64,000 bases of DNA from Aminobacter aminovorans (GTDB lineage: Bacteria; Pseudomonadota; Alphaproteobacteria; Rhizobiales; Rhizobiaceae), in NCBI RefSeq assembly GCF_900445235.1, contig NZ_UFSM01000001.1, positions 1,627,501 to 1,691,500 of the forward strand. Direction: 5' to 3'. The notes under the pieces were generated by a model. The model did no database searches, had not been told where the DNA came from, and saw nothing but the letters and a program-made list of their open reading frames with translations. Shown piece after piece: positions 20,245 to 30,135 of the stretch. Each line of letters opens with the position of its first letter. Position 1 is the first letter of the stretch. The translations under genes were made by a program, and so were the position numbers.

Positions 20245-21779
20245 CGGCCGGCCATCCGTCGCGACTGTACATGGAGCAGCCAGGTCAAAGGCAGCGACAT
20301 CACCACCATGATCAGCGCATAGGGCGCGGCTGCGGCATAATCGAGTTCGTTGCTCATCGCCCAGAACGCCATGGCCAGCGTGCGCGTGCCGTTGGGCGCC
20401 AGCATCTGGGTGGCGGTAAGCTCGTTGGTGATGCCAAGCCCGACCAAGGCGACACCTGCGGCAGCACCGGGTGCGGACAGGCGCACGGTCGTCGACCACA
20501 GCGCGCGCAAGGGGCTGCGGCCGAGGCTGCCGGCTGCCTGTTCGAGCTCGACCGGGGCCTGGGCGATGCTGGCGCGCAGTGAAACCAGCGCCCGCGGCAA
20601 GAACATCAGGGCATAGGCGGCGAGAATGGTGACGATGGTCTGGTAGAGCGGCATGGCGACACGTACCGTGACCGTGACGAGCGCGAGCGCGATGACCACG
20701 CCGGGCAATGAGCCTACGATATAGTTGCAGCCCTCTAGCAGGCGCGGCAGCGGGCCGGGGCGACGGATCGACAGCCAGGCCATCGGGATGGCGATGGCAA
20801 CGGTGAGCAGCGCGCCGCCAAGTGCGAGCACAAGCGTCTGCCACAGCGCCAGGCCGATGACCTCGAAGTTCCAGACGCCGGCCCCACCAGCGACGAGCCA
20901 GCGGCCGACGGTCAGGAACGGCACGCCGAGCGCAAGCAGTGCGGTGATGAGAGGCAAGGCGAGGCAAGGCAAGGTGGCACGGCCGAGGCTGGCGCGCACA
21001 GCCGTGCGCGCGGCACCCGATCCGACGCGAGCGTAGCGCTCGCCGCCGCGCAGCATGGCTTCGAGCGCCAGCAGTATTAGGCAGCAGACGACCAGCACGC
21101 TGGCCAGCATGTTGGCCGCAGGTCCGTTGAAGGTCGACTGGAACTGGTCGACGATGGCGGTGGTGAAGGTGTCGAAACGGATGAAGACATAGAGGCCATA
21201 TTCGGCGAGCAGGTGCAGGCCGACGAGCAGCGAGCCGCCCAGCACGGCGAGCTTGAGCTGGGGCAGGACGACCCGAAGGAACACGCGCCAGGGCGTGTCG
21301 CCGAGCGAGGCGGCAGCGTCTTCCAGCGCCGGATCGAGCCGGCGCAGCGTCGCTGCCACCGGCAGATAGATGAAGGGAAAATAGGCGATGACCGAAATAA
21401 GCACGCCAGCGAACAGCCCATGCATGGATGGAAACAGCGTGATCCAGGCATAGGAATGGACGAAGGCAGGAACGGCGAGCGGCGCCACCGACAGCCCCGA
21501 CCAGAAACGGGCGCCGGGCATGTCGCTGCGTTCGGTCAGCCAGGCCAGCGCTACCGACAGAAGCACGGTGATCGGCACGACGAGAATGACGAGTGACAGC
21601 GTATTGACCAGGAGTTCGCCGACACGCGGCCGGAACACCAGGGCTGAGGCGGTTGTCCAACCGGTCTGGATCGCGACCCAGATGATGAAACCGAGCGGCA
21701 AAAGGGCAAACAGCGATACCAAAACCGCCGCCACCGCGATCCATGACGTCGGCAAAAGGCGAGACCAGGCTGCGGCCAT
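20241..21779 (-). CDS. fbpB: Fe3+ ABC transporter permease, two-module (FbpB-type)
   Basis: About 512 residues with some 12 hydrophobic helices and two permease modules. EAA-like loops read [15 protein letters not shown] and [15 protein letters not shown]. Fused permeases are the rule for SfuB/FbpB ferric importers. Start taken at MAAAWSRL (21779), just before the first helix; a GTG at 21830 is an alternative. It lies 184 nt after the binding-protein gene and overlaps fbpC by 4 nt. Confidence 0.85.
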   Translation of the reverse strand: MAAAWSRLLPTSWIAVAAVLVSLFALLPLGFIIWVAIQTGWTTASALVFRPRVGELLVNTLSLVILVVPITVLLSVALAWLTERSDMPGARFWSGLSVAPLAVPAFVHSYAWITLFPSMHGLFAGVLISVIAYFPFIYLPVAATLRRLDPALEDAAASLGDTPWRVFLRVVLPQLKLAVLGGSLLVGLHLLAEYGLYVFIRFDTFTTAIVDQFQSTFNGPAANMLASVLVVCCLILLALEAMLRGGERYARVGSGAARTAVRASLGRATLPCLALPLITALLALGVPFLTVGRWLVAGGAGVWNFEVIGLALWQTLVLALGGALLTVAIAIPMAWLSIRRPGPLPRLLEGCNYIVGSLPGVVIALALVTVTVRVAMPLYQTIVTILAAYALMFLPRALVSLRASIAQAPVELEQAAGSLGRSPLRALWSTTVRLSAPGAAAGVALVGLGITNELTATQMLAPNGTRTLAMAFWAMSNELDYAAAAPYALIMVVMSLPLTWLLHVQSRRMAGR

Positions 21780-21963
21780 GGTCTGAGGCAATGGCCGCGA
21801 AGGATGATATTCAGCCGACGAAGGCGTCACTCCATGCTCCCAGTTCGCCTCGCGGCGAGGAATAGGTGACCATCCGGTGAAGGAATTCCGCCGTCTTGGC
21901 AAGCCCTTCAGGTGCAAAAGCTCCCGCGACCGTATCGCGGGAGCCGACTTGGCGAAGCGGCAT

Positions 21964-22971
21964 TCAGAGCAGCCCGGCTGCCGTCATCAGTTCCGACACC
22001 TTCTTGCTGTCGAGCTTCGAGGCCTCGACCTTCGGTGCCTGCAGGTCGTTGAGCGGGGTCAGTGCCGGATTGGAGCCGTCGCCGACACCGATGGCATATT
22101 CGAATGACGTGCCCGTCTTGAGGATGCCCTGGCCGGTCTTGCCGGTGATCCACTTCAGGAAGGCCTGAGCTTCCTTGGGGTGTTTGCTCGACGCCAGGAC
22201 CCCACCGCCAGAGATGCTGACGAAGGCGCCGGGATCCTGGTTCTTGAACAGGTGCAGCGAGACGTTCTTGCTGTTTTCACCCGTCTTGGCCTGGTCGCCG
22301 TAGTAGTAATAATGGTAGATCACGGCACCTTCGACTTCGCCGGCATTGACCGCCTTCATGGCGGTGCTGTTGCCGCGATAGGCGGTGAAATTGGCCTTCA
22401 TGCCCTTCAGCCATTCGGCGGTGGCAGCCTCGCCCTTGAGCTCAAGCAGCGCGCCGACGATGGCCTGGAAATCGGCTCCCGATGGCGAAGCCGCCCAGCG
22501 GCCCTTCCAGCTCGGGTCGGCAAGGTCGAGCAGCGACTTAGGCAACTTGTCGGCGGTCAGCTTGGTCTTGTCATAGGCAAAGACGGTGCTGCGTGCGGCG
22601 ATGCCGGTCCAGTGGCCGTTGGCGGGCCGGTATTCCTCGGGCACCTGCGCCAGCGTGTCGGCATCGACAGGCGCGAACAGCCCGGCATTGTCGACCAGCG
22701 CCATGGCTGGCGAGTTCTCGGTCAGGAAGACGTCGGCCGGCGACAACTTGCCTTCAGCTACGATCTGATTGCCGAATTCGGTGTCGCTGCCCTTGCGGAT
22801 CGTCACCTTGATACCGGTTTCCTTGGTGAAGGCCTCGGCCCATTCGTTGGTCAGGCTTTCGTGCTGGGCGTTGTAGACGACGATGCCTTGGGCATCCTGC
22901 GCCAAAGCGGATGAGGCGTAGAGGGCCGTCAGCAAGGCGGCGCTGGTCAATGCGTGATAAGGGGACTTCAC
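21964..22971 (-). CDS. fbpA: Fe3+-binding periplasmic protein (FbpA/SfuA-type)
   Basis: 335 residues from the GTG at 22971 (GGAG six bases upstream), with a signal peptide ending SALA. The run [10 protein letters not shown] supplies the vicinal tyrosines that bind Fe3+ in FbpA-type transferrin-like proteins; the early [12 protein letters not shown] holds the usual first-strand motif. Heads an fbpABC-type operon that imports ferric iron from the periplasm. A TGA-N9-TCA motif at 23030-23044 suggests repression by RirA under iron sufficiency. Confidence 0.88.
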   Translation of the reverse strand: MKSPYHALTSAALLTALYASSALAQDAQGIVVYNAQHESLTNEWAEAFTKETGIKVTIRKGSDTEFGNQIVAEGKLSPADVFLTENSPAMALVDNAGLFAPVDADTLAQVPEEYRPANGHWTGIAARSTVFAYDKTKLTADKLPKSLLDLADPSWKGRWAASPSGADFQAIVGALLELKGEAATAEWLKGMKANFTAYRGNSTAMKAVNAGEVEGAVIYHYYYYGDQAKTGENSKNVSLHLFKNQDPGAFVSISGGGVLASSKHPKEAQAFLKWITGKTGQGILKTGTSFEYAIGVGDGSNPALTPLNDLQAPKVEASKLDSKKVSELMTAAGLL

Positions 22972-23029
22972 GGGGCACTCCTTGGAAGCTGAAGGTACGT
23001 GCTGGGGCCAGGCAGGCTGCAACAATACA

Positions 23030-23044
23030 TGAGTACCTGAGTCA
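23030..23044. promoter_or_regulatory. Candidate IRO box (RirA site) upstream of fbpA
   Basis: TGAGTACCTGAGTCA fits the IRO consensus TGA-N9-TCA known from rhizobial iron-regulated promoters. It lies 59 bp before the GTG of the ferric-binding protein gene. The motif is short and can occur by chance, but the position and target gene fit well. Confidence 0.5.
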
Positions 23045-23412
23045 ACATGGGGATGTCGACGCCAAAGGAAGCCGGGAGGTGGAGCGACGGAGGCCTGAAG
23101 GGGGCCTGCGCGATCCTGTTCGTCGTCCTGAAATCGTTGCGGGAATGTCTTTTATGACTCCGACCTTCGAGCAGCCAGATGTTGCGTGAACAGGCCAGCC
23201 TTTTCGGGATGACGCCATGTTGATCACGAGTGGAGACGGATCGAAAATCTTTAGGAACTATCCGCTCTACTCGATGATTCTTGGTGAGTTGTGCTGGCAC
23301 GCGCCAAGCGGCCTGTGCGTCAAGATAATCGCGTTTCACTCGTGACCCCGTTCCAGTGGGTCACAATGGCATTGCCCCAGGCGATTTTCTTTTAGCCCAG
23401 TCGATTTGCCGC
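23045..23412. other. Intergenic stretch without a recognisable gene
   Basis: 368 bp between the divergent fbpA promoter and the 3' end of the GMC oxidoreductase gene. Open frames here have no protein-like features. An inverted repeat GTGACCC (23342-23348) / GGGTCAC (23358-23364) may end the long minus-strand operon, although no T run follows it. Confidence 0.5.
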
Positions 23413-25029
23413 CTAGGCGCGGCGATCCCCGAGGATCATTTCCGCCGCCTTTTCGGCGATCATGATGACGGGCGAGTTGGTGTTGCCGGAGACGATCGTC
23501 GGCATGATCGAGGCATCGACGACACGCAGGCCATCGAGGCCATGCACGCGCAGCCGGTCGTCGACCACGGCCATGGCATCCGAACCCATCTTGCAGGTGC
23601 CGACAGGGTGGAAGATCGTCGTGCCGATGTCGCCGGCCTTGCGCAGCAGGTCTTCGTCGCTGTCAAACTGGGTGCCGGGCAACATCTCCTCAGGCGCAAA
23701 ACGTGCCACCGCCTTGGCCTGCATCAGGCGCCGGACATGGCGCAGCGAGGCAATGGCCGTGTTGCGGTCGCCTTCGGTGGAGAGGTAGTTCGGCTGGATC
23801 TTCACCGCCTCGCGTGCGTCGACCGATGCCATGTGCACGGTGCCCCGGCTTTCGGGGCGCAGGTTGCAGACCGACACGGTGACGGCGGGAAAGCGGTGCA
23901 GCGGCTCGCCGAGCCGGTCGGTGCTGAGCGGCTGGACGTGATATTCGAGATCGGGCGTTGCGAGGCGAGGATCGCTTTTGGCGAAGATACCGAGTTGGCT
24001 CGGCGCCATCGACAGCGGGCCGCTGCGCTTGACGGCATATTCGAGACCCATGGCGGCGCGGCTGAACAGATTATGGTAGCGCTGGTTGAGCGTTGCCGCA
24101 CCCGTCACCTTGAACACAGTGCGGATCTGCAGATGGTCCTGCAGGTTTTCGCCGACGCCTGCCAGCGCATGGTAGACTTCGATGCCGAGGCGTGAAAGCA
24201 GCTCCGGCTGGCCCACGCCCGACAGTTCGAGGATCTTCGGCGAGTTGATGGCGCCTGCGGCGAGGATGGTCTGGCCAGCCTTGACCCGATGCAGTTGTCC
24301 GTCCTTGCGGAAGACCAGGCCGGTGACGCGTCGGCCGTCGAATTCGAGCCGTTCGGTCTCGGCACCGGTGACGACACGCAAATTGTTGCGGTCGGTGATG
24401 CCGCGCAGGAAGGCCTTGGAGGTGTTCCAGCGCACGCCACTTCGCTGGTTGACCTCGAAATAGCCGGAGCCCTCATTGGTGCCGGTGTTGAAATCATCGG
24501 TGCGCGGGATGCCGAGTTCCTCGGCGGCGTCGCGGAAGGCATCGAGGATCGGCCAGGACAGGCGCTGTTTTTCGATGCGCCATTCGCCGCCCGCACCATG
24601 CATGGCGCTTTTGCCGCCATGATAGTCCTCCGATTTCAGGAAGTAGGGCAAGACGTCGTCCCAGCCCCAGCCGGCATTGCCGGCCTGGCGCCAGCCGTCA
24701 TAGTCGGCGGCCTGGCCGCGCATGTAGATCATGCCGTTGATCGAAGAGCAGCCGCCCAGAACCTTGCCCCGGGGATAGTTGAGGCTGCGGCCGTTGAGGC
24801 CGGCTTCCGGCTCGGTCTTCATCAGCCAGTCGGTGCGCGGATTGCCCATGCAGTAGAGATAGCCGATCGGGATGTTGACCCAGTGATAGCGGTCGGAACC
24901 GCCGGCTTCGAGCAACAGCACGCGATTGCGCGGGTCGGCGGACAGCCGGTTGGCAAGCACGCAACCGGCGGAGCCGGCACCGACGATGACGTAGTCGTAG
25001 TCGCCAAATGAGGAGGAAGCTTCGGTCAC
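23413..25029 (-). CDS. GMC-family FAD oxidoreductase (choline dehydrogenase-like)
   Basis: 538 residues. N-terminal FAD fold [18 protein letters not shown] with LLLEAGG, GMC signature around [18 protein letters not shown], and the C-terminal catalytic region [11 protein letters not shown] ... [20 protein letters not shown] start overlaps the kinase stop (GTGA, 25026-25029), so it is the ninth and last gene of the sugar/polyol operon. Family members oxidise primary or secondary alcohols, often passing electrons to the respiratory chain. In this context it may oxidise the imported polyol; choline is an alternative, but no betA/betB-type neighbours are present. Confidence 0.85.
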   Translation of the reverse strand: MTEASSSFGDYDYVIVGAGSAGCVLANRLSADPRNRVLLLEAGGSDRYHWVNIPIGYLYCMGNPRTDWLMKTEPEAGLNGRSLNYPRGKVLGGCSSINGMIYMRGQAADYDGWRQAGNAGWGWDDVLPYFLKSEDYHGGKSAMHGAGGEWRIEKQRLSWPILDAFRDAAEELGIPRTDDFNTGTNEGSGYFEVNQRSGVRWNTSKAFLRGITDRNNLRVVTGAETERLEFDGRRVTGLVFRKDGQLHRVKAGQTILAAGAINSPKILELSGVGQPELLSRLGIEVYHALAGVGENLQDHLQIRTVFKVTGAATLNQRYHNLFSRAAMGLEYAVKRSGPLSMAPSQLGIFAKSDPRLATPDLEYHVQPLSTDRLGEPLHRFPAVTVSVCNLRPESRGTVHMASVDAREAVKIQPNYLSTEGDRNTAIASLRHVRRLMQAKAVARFAPEEMLPGTQFDSDEDLLRKAGDIGTTIFHPVGTCKMGSDAMAVVDDRLRVHGLDGLRVVDASIMPTIVSGNTNSPVIMIAEKAAEMILGDRRA

Positions 25030-26552
25030 GATTGCGCCTGCCCAGATGCCTGCTCCATGGCGATGCGCTGCCAAAGCGGGGTCATCGCCTGGTTGATCTC
25101 GCCATACAGTCGATAGCGCCTGGAATAAACAGGGGCAATCGCGCCATTGGGCGTATAGTGCCGCGCTGCCGCAGTCATTGCGGCTGCACCGGCGCTGTAG
25201 TCTTCAAAGATACCGACGCCGGCGCCGGCCGCAATTGCCGCACCCAGAGCACCGGTCTCGCGGCTGCGCGCCACGGTGATCGGAACGCCGAGCACGTCGG
25301 CGAAGATCTGTGGCCAGATGGCGCTGCGCGAGCCGCCGCCCGACAAGACGACCTCGTCGAAGACCGCACCCGCCTTGCGCAAGGTCTCGACGTGGCGCTT
25401 GTGCTCGAAGGCGACGCCCTCGAACAGCGCGCGCAACATATGGGCGCGCGTGTGCCAGCCGGCGACGCCGTAGAAGCCGGCGCGGGCGTGGCCGTTCTGC
25501 TGCGAGCCATAGAGGAAGGGGTGGTAGATCGGTATGTCGCCACTGGGATCGACCGAAGCGACGAGTTCGCTACACAGCTCGAACGGCGAGGCGCTGGCCT
25601 CATGGCCATGTTCGAGGAACTCGCGGACGATCCATTCGAGATTGGCAGCCGACGTCGCGCTCGATTCAATCGCCAGATAGCGCCTGGGATCGAAGGTCGA
25701 GAGCATGAAGATAGAGGGATCGCGGATCGGTTCGTCCGTAATGACTTGGTTGACGCTCCAGGTGCCGGCGATGATCGACGCCGCCCCGGTGCGGGTAACG
25801 CCGGAACCGACGGCGCTGGCAACCACGTCGAATAGGCCGGCGACGACGGGTGTGCCGGCGCGCAGGCCGGTGAGGGCCGCAACTTCCGATGTGACGTGGC
25901 CGGCAATGTCAGCCGATTCCAGCACCGGCGGCAAAAGCGCCATGCATTCGCCAAGCCCGTAGGCGGTGAGCAGGTCGTGGTCGTAACGCCTGCCAGGCAT
26001 CTGTAGCAGGCCGCAGCCCGACATGTCTGTGGTGTCGGTCGAGCGTGCGCCGGTCAGCTTGTTGACGACAAAGTCCTTGCACAGGAACACCGTGCCGATG
26101 CGGCTGAACAGCTCCGGCGCATGGCGCTTGAGCCAGGCGAGCAGGGTCGGCGTCTGTGCCGCCCAAGGCTTTTGCAGGCAATGGAGATAGGTGCGGTCGC
26201 CGACATTCTGCTCGGCCCATTCATCGACGATGCCTATAGCGCGGGTGTCGAGCGACTGGATGCCGACAAGTGGCGCACCGTTGCGGTCGAGCGCGTAGAG
26301 GCCGTTGCCATGGCCGGCGCAGCCGATGGCGACGATCTCGCTCGGGTCGATGCCGGCCTTGTTGATGCACTGGCCGATGACTGCAACCGCGTTGCGCCAG
26401 AGCTCGTCGAGGTCGCGCTCGACATGGCCAGGCTTGGGCATGGACGAGTGGCCGTCGCAGGCGGCGAGCGCCAGTTCGCGCCCTTCGGTGTCGAAGATGA
26501 TCGCCTTGATGACGGTGTTGCCGGCATCGAGGCCGAGAATATACGTGCCCAT
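25026..26552 (-). CDS. FGGY-family carbohydrate kinase (LyxK/LsrK-like)
   Basis: 508 residues. ATPase fold motifs LGLDAGNTVIKAIIFD, GCAGHGNGLYALD, VAGLFDVVASAVGSG, AGTWSVNQ and VVLSGGGSRS. The pattern, including GTWSV and SATSAANLEWIVREF, resembles E. coli L-xylulose kinase LyxK more than glycerol or xylulose kinases. LsrK (autoinducer-2 kinase) is also FGGY. ATG at 26552 follows GGGAGGAG. It lies 22 nt after the aldolase gene. The substrate is probably a ketopentose, tetritol or related polyol, not determined from sequence. Confidence 0.8.
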   Translation of the reverse strand: MGTYILGLDAGNTVIKAIIFDTEGRELALAACDGHSSMPKPGHVERDLDELWRNAVAVIGQCINKAGIDPSEIVAIGCAGHGNGLYALDRNGAPLVGIQSLDTRAIGIVDEWAEQNVGDRTYLHCLQKPWAAQTPTLLAWLKRHAPELFSRIGTVFLCKDFVVNKLTGARSTDTTDMSGCGLLQMPGRRYDHDLLTAYGLGECMALLPPVLESADIAGHVTSEVAALTGLRAGTPVVAGLFDVVASAVGSGVTRTGAASIIAGTWSVNQVITDEPIRDPSIFMLSTFDPRRYLAIESSATSAANLEWIVREFLEHGHEASASPFELCSELVASVDPSGDIPIYHPFLYGSQQNGHARAGFYGVAGWHTRAHMLRALFEGVAFEHKRHVETLRKAGAVFDEVVLSGGGSRSAIWPQIFADVLGVPITVARSRETGALGAAIAAGAGVGIFEDYSAGAAAMTAAARHYTPNGAIAPVYSRRYRLYGEINQAMTPLWQRIAMEQASGQAQS

Positions 26553-26574
26553 TGGCTCCTCCCGATGCCGCTGC

Positions 26575-27417
26575 TCAGGCCTGCTTGTACAGGTCGAAGG
26601 CCGTGGCACCATCCGCACCGTCGTGGATGATCGCCATCAGGCCGCGCACGACAGCGCTCGGATTGGCATGCTGGTAGATATTGCGGCCATAGACCATCCC
26701 CATAGCACCCTGCGCCATCAGGGCCGCCGACTTGTCGAACACGGTGCGCAGGTCCTCCTTGCCGCCGCCACGCACCAGCACCGGGCAGCGCGCCGCCTCG
26801 ACGACGCGGTGGAAATCGTTGGGATCGGTGGTCGGGTCGGCCTTGATGATGTCGGCACCCATCTCGCGGGCGAGCCGGGTCAGGGTGACGATTTTTTCGG
26901 CATCGCCGTCGACCATGTAGCCGCCGCTCTGGTCGACCGGCAACATGGCCAGCGGCTCGATCATCAGCGGCAGGCCGTATTTCTCGCAGTCGGCGCGGAC
27001 ACGGGCGATGTTCTGGACGCATTGCCGGAACAGGTCCGGCTCGTCGGGCAGCATGAACAGATTGACGACGACGCAGGCCGCATCCATCTCGATGGCGCCG
27101 AGCAGCGGCTCGGCCTCGTTCTGCAGCAGCGCCCACATCGCCCGGTGGCGGATCTTGTTGTAGGGGTTGCCCATGTCGATGCGCATGACCAGTGCCGGCT
27201 TGTCCTTGCCCGGCACCGCCTGCAGCAGGTCGGCCTGGCCGTAGTTCATCTGGATGGCGTCTGGACCGGCCTTGACCAATTGCGCAACCACGCCGGCCAT
27301 GTCCTCGAGCCCGTTGAGAAAGCTCGGCTCGTTGCAGACGCCATGATCGATGGCGACGTCGAGGCAGCGGCCGCCAGTGAACAACCGGTTCATGCGGACT
27401 TTGTGGTTCAGGCGCAT
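26575..27417 (-). CDS. DeoC/LsrF/FbaB-type class I aldolase
   Basis: 280 residues. LDVAIDHGV near the N-terminus, GADIIKADPTTD with the likely Schiff-base Lys, CPVLVRGGGKED, and GMVYGRNIYQ near the C-terminus line up with LsrF and archaeal-type class I fructose-bisphosphate aldolases. ATG at 27417 overlaps the end of the GlpD-like gene by 10 bp. It probably splits a phosphorylated ketose into C2/C3 units, or acts as an LsrF-type thiolase; the sequence alone does not decide. Confidence 0.78.
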   Translation of the reverse strand: MRLNHKVRMNRLFTGGRCLDVAIDHGVCNEPSFLNGLEDMAGVVAQLVKAGPDAIQMNYGQADLLQAVPGKDKPALVMRIDMGNPYNKIRHRAMWALLQNEAEPLLGAIEMDAACVVVNLFMLPDEPDLFRQCVQNIARVRADCEKYGLPLMIEPLAMLPVDQSGGYMVDGDAEKIVTLTRLAREMGADIIKADPTTDPNDFHRVVEAARCPVLVRGGGKEDLRTVFDKSAALMAQGAMGMVYGRNIYQHANPSAVVRGLMAIIHDGADGATAFDLYKQA

Positions 27418-29120
27418 AGGGCGCTCCTTCTGTCGTTCGTCTGGGAGAGGTCTGAAATGGCGATGCCGTGCTGGTGGGCGAGCAAAGCGAGGAAGGTTGT
27501 GCGTTCGGCCGCGGCCTGGGCCGTGCTCCAGGCCTTGTGATCGGTGAGGATGCCAAGCACGGCGTCGATAAGGGCAAGGCTGAGGCCGCCCGAAATGGCG
27601 ATGGTGGTGCGGCGCAGGAAGATGTCGGCGAGGCATTCGACCTGCTCGCGCGCGACGATCAGGCGGATCTCGCCGGTGGAGTAGGTCGATCCCGCCAGCA
27701 TCGGGTCGGTAGCGAGATCTGCTGCGAAATCCACCGCTGAAGTGCCGTAGCGCTCAAGCAGGACTTTTGCGCGTTCGGCTGGCACGCCGTGCCTGGCGCC
27801 AAAGGCGACACACCACTTGTCCGGATCGGCAGGGAAGTCGCGGCCGCCGCCAATGGCAAGGTCTTCGGTGCCTGATCTGCGCTTGAGGCCAAGGCGCTCG
27901 AGCGCCATGTCGGCGGCCATCTCGCCGAAGGAGCGGAAGGTCGTCCACTTGCCGCCGATCATGCACAAGGTTGCCGGCAGGCCGTCGCTCGGCTCGACAA
28001 ACTCGCAGAAATGGTCGCGCGGAATGCGCCCGGTGAAGCTGTCGTCGCTGGCGGGCAGGGGCCGCACGCCGGAGAAGCGGAAGACGATCTCGTTGTCGGC
28101 AATGGCAATCGAGGGGAACACGAAAGCCAGCGACTGCAGGATATAGCTGCGCTCATCGTCGTCGCAGCGGACCTGGTCCGGATCGTCGACGCGGATGTCG
28201 GTCGAGCCGATCAGCACCTTGCCGAGATAAGGAAACAGGATGCAGATGCGGCCATCCTCGTTTTCGTAATAGACCATGTGGCCGCCAAGCGCGTCGTAAA
28301 GCTCGGCATTGTCGACGATCAGGTGCGAGCCCTTGGTGCCGCCCATCATGCGCGGGGCGGCCGCGCCAATGGCCTTGTTGGTGAGGTCGATCCAACCACC
28401 GGTGGCGTTGATGATCAGCTTGGGGCGGAGCTGCAGGACCTCGCCGGTCAAGCTGTCGGTGAGGGCGAGGCCGTCGTTGGATGCGGCGACCGCGGCATAG
28501 TTCAGGGCGTGTGCGGTGGGGCTCGATGCCATTGCGTCGAACAACATCTCCAGGCCGAGGCGCTCGGGACGGCTGACCCAGGCGTCGTAATAGGTGGCAG
28601 AGCTGCGGATATCGGAATTGATCGCGGGCCATGTCTTGAGGGTTTCGGCACGGCCGCGGAAGCGGTGCTTGGGCATCAAGCGCCGTGCTGCCGTGAACAG
28701 GTCGTACATGGTCAGTCCGGCCTTGATCACCAGCGCGCCGCGGCGGCTGGGATTGCGCGTCAGGCCGAGGAAGCGGACCGCGCCGTTGGCGATGCCGGAG
28801 AAGGTGTCGAAGATCGGCACCGTCGTTGGCAGTGGCGCGACATAGTGCGGGGCGTTCTTCAACAGCCGGTCGCGCTCGACCAGCGATTCCCGCACCAGCT
28901 TGAACTCGCCGTTTTCGAGATAGCGAAGCCCGCCATGCACCATGCGCGACAAGGCGGCACTGGCGCCGGAGCAATAGTCGCCCTTGTCGGCGAGCACGAC
29001 GTCGACGCCTTGCAGGGCGAGCTCGCGGAACACCGAGATGCCGTTGATGCCGCCGCCTATGACAAGCACGGCAATATCGGGCCGCTCTCGCAGAGCGGCG
29101 AGTGTGTCGTTGCGGTTCAT
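27408..29120 (-). CDS. GlpD-like FAD-dependent polyol-phosphate dehydrogenase
   Basis: 570 residues. FAD-binding VLVIGGGINGISVFRELALQG, the SRMVHGGLRYLENGEF block, KGSHLIVDN, SDIRVDDPDQVRCDDDE and the C-terminal domain (GGKWTTFRSFGEMAAD) are those of aerobic glycerol-3-phosphate dehydrogenases. Erythritol-phosphate dehydrogenase EryB is a close relative. Being in a sugar/polyol operon with an FGGY kinase, it may oxidise a polyol phosphate other than glycerol-3-phosphate. ATG at 29120; longer in-frame starts run into the aldo-keto reductase gene. Confidence 0.82.
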   Translation of the reverse strand: MNRNDTLAALRERPDIAVLVIGGGINGISVFRELALQGVDVVLADKGDYCSGASAALSRMVHGGLRYLENGEFKLVRESLVERDRLLKNAPHYVAPLPTTVPIFDTFSGIANGAVRFLGLTRNPSRRGALVIKAGLTMYDLFTAARRLMPKHRFRGRAETLKTWPAINSDIRSSATYYDAWVSRPERLGLEMLFDAMASSPTAHALNYAAVAASNDGLALTDSLTGEVLQLRPKLIINATGGWIDLTNKAIGAAAPRMMGGTKGSHLIVDNAELYDALGGHMVYYENEDGRICILFPYLGKVLIGSTDIRVDDPDQVRCDDDERSYILQSLAFVFPSIAIADNEIVFRFSGVRPLPASDDSFTGRIPRDHFCEFVEPSDGLPATLCMIGGKWTTFRSFGEMAADMALERLGLKRRSGTEDLAIGGGRDFPADPDKWCVAFGARHGVPAERAKVLLERYGTSAVDFAADLATDPMLAGSTYSTGEIRLIVAREQVECLADIFLRRTTIAISGGLSLALIDAVLGILTDHKAWSTAQAAAERTTFLALLAHQHGIAISDLSQTNDRRSALCA

Positions 29121-29139
29121 GTGGGCTGTGCCTTTTCGC

Positions 29140-30135
29140 TCAGGCATCCATGGAGGTGAGATGCGTGGCGATTGCCGTGTCGATGATTGCCAGTTCGTCC
29201 GCGCCAAGCGTGATTTCGCCGGCCCGGGCATTGTCGAGCGCCTGCTCGGCATTGCGCGCGCCGCACAGGCCGAAGGTGATGCCCGGCTGCGCCAGCGTCC
29301 AGGCGATGACGATCTGGGCCATCGACGCCTTGTGCTGTTCAGCGACCGGCGCGATGGCCTGCTTGAGCATCGCCACCTTCTGCCTGTTGGCGGCAGAGAA
29401 GCGCGGATTGTCCTTGCGCTGGTCGTCGCCGGTGAATTCGCGCGAGGGATCGATCATCCCGGTCAACAGGCCGAGCGCCAGCGAGGAGTAGCTGAGCGTG
29501 GCGATGTCGTTGCGCTGGGTGATCGGCAGCAGGCTGGTCTCGATCTCACGATCGATCATCGAATAGCGCTCCTGGATCGCGTCGATCTGGCCGGCGGCGA
29601 CATAGTGCTCGAGATCCTCAGTGCTGACGTTGGATGCGCCGATGGCGCGGATCTTGCCCGATGCCTTGAGCTTTTCCAGCGTCGCCATGGTTTCAGCGAT
29701 CGGCGTCGTCGGGTCCTGCCAATGGGTGATGTAGAGGTCGATATAGTCAGTGCCGAGGCGGCTGAGGCTTTGCTCGATTTCATGGGTGATGCCGTCGGCG
29801 CCGAGATAGCGGTGCACCGGCTTGCCGTCCTGGTCGAAGAAGTGGTTGCCCTTGCCGGAGTGCCAGTTGAGGCCGCATTTCGTGGCGATGACGACTTTGT
29901 CGCGCTTGCCTTTGATCGCCTTGCCGACAATCTCTTCGCTGCGGCCGAGGCCATAGGCGGGCGCGGTGTCGATCAGGCTGATGCCAGCCTCGATGGAGGC
30001 TTCGATGGCGCGGATCGAGGCCTGCTCGTCGGTACCGCCCCACATCCAGCCGCCTATCGCCCAGGTGCCGAGGCCTACGGCCGATGCGGAGACGTCGGAG
30101 CGGCCGATGCGGCGCTGAATTTGTCGGGAGCTCAT
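29140..30135 (-). CDS. Aldo-keto reductase
   Basis: 331 residues, TIM-barrel AKR. Catalytic Asp and Tyr in LIDTAPAYGLGRSEEIVGKA, Lys in VVIATKCGLNW, His in YIDLYITHWQDP, and the NADPH site near the end (GLCGARNAEQALDN). Close to the YghZ/GSP69-type AKRs. It shares an ATGA overlap with the regulator upstream (30132-30135) and is 19 nt from the GlpD-like gene. It could reduce an aldehyde released by the aldolase or interconvert sugar and polyol. Confidence 0.85.
   Translation of the reverse strand: MSSRQIQRRIGRSDVSASAVGLGTWAIGGWMWGGTDEQASIRAIEASIEAGISLIDTAPAYGLGRSEEIVGKAIKGKRDKVVIATKCGLNWHSGKGNHFFDQDGKPVHRYLGADGITHEIEQSLSRLGTDYIDLYITHWQDPTTPIAETMATLEKLKASGKIRAIGASNVSTEDLEHYVAAGQIDAIQERYSMIDREIETSLLPITQRNDIATLSYSSLALGLLTGMIDPSREFTGDDQRKDNPRFSAANRQKVAMLKQAIAPVAEQHKASMAQIVIAWTLAQPGITFGLCGARNAEQALDNARAGEITLGADELAIIDTAIATHLTSMDA

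Noticed and set aside
20245..21744. Long open frame upstream of and continuous with fbpC on the minus strand
   Set aside because: It is an out-of-frame reading of fbpB; the permease frame has helices and EAA loops, this one is Arg/Ala-rich noise.
22968..23339. 123-codon minus-strand frame near the fbpA promoter
   Set aside because: Overlaps the IRO box and the fbpA start; composition is not protein-like.
23413..25029. BetA choline dehydrogenase of a betaine pathway
   Set aside because: Family match is only general GMC; no betaine aldehyde dehydrogenase or betI neighbours, and it is the last gene of a sugar/polyol operon.
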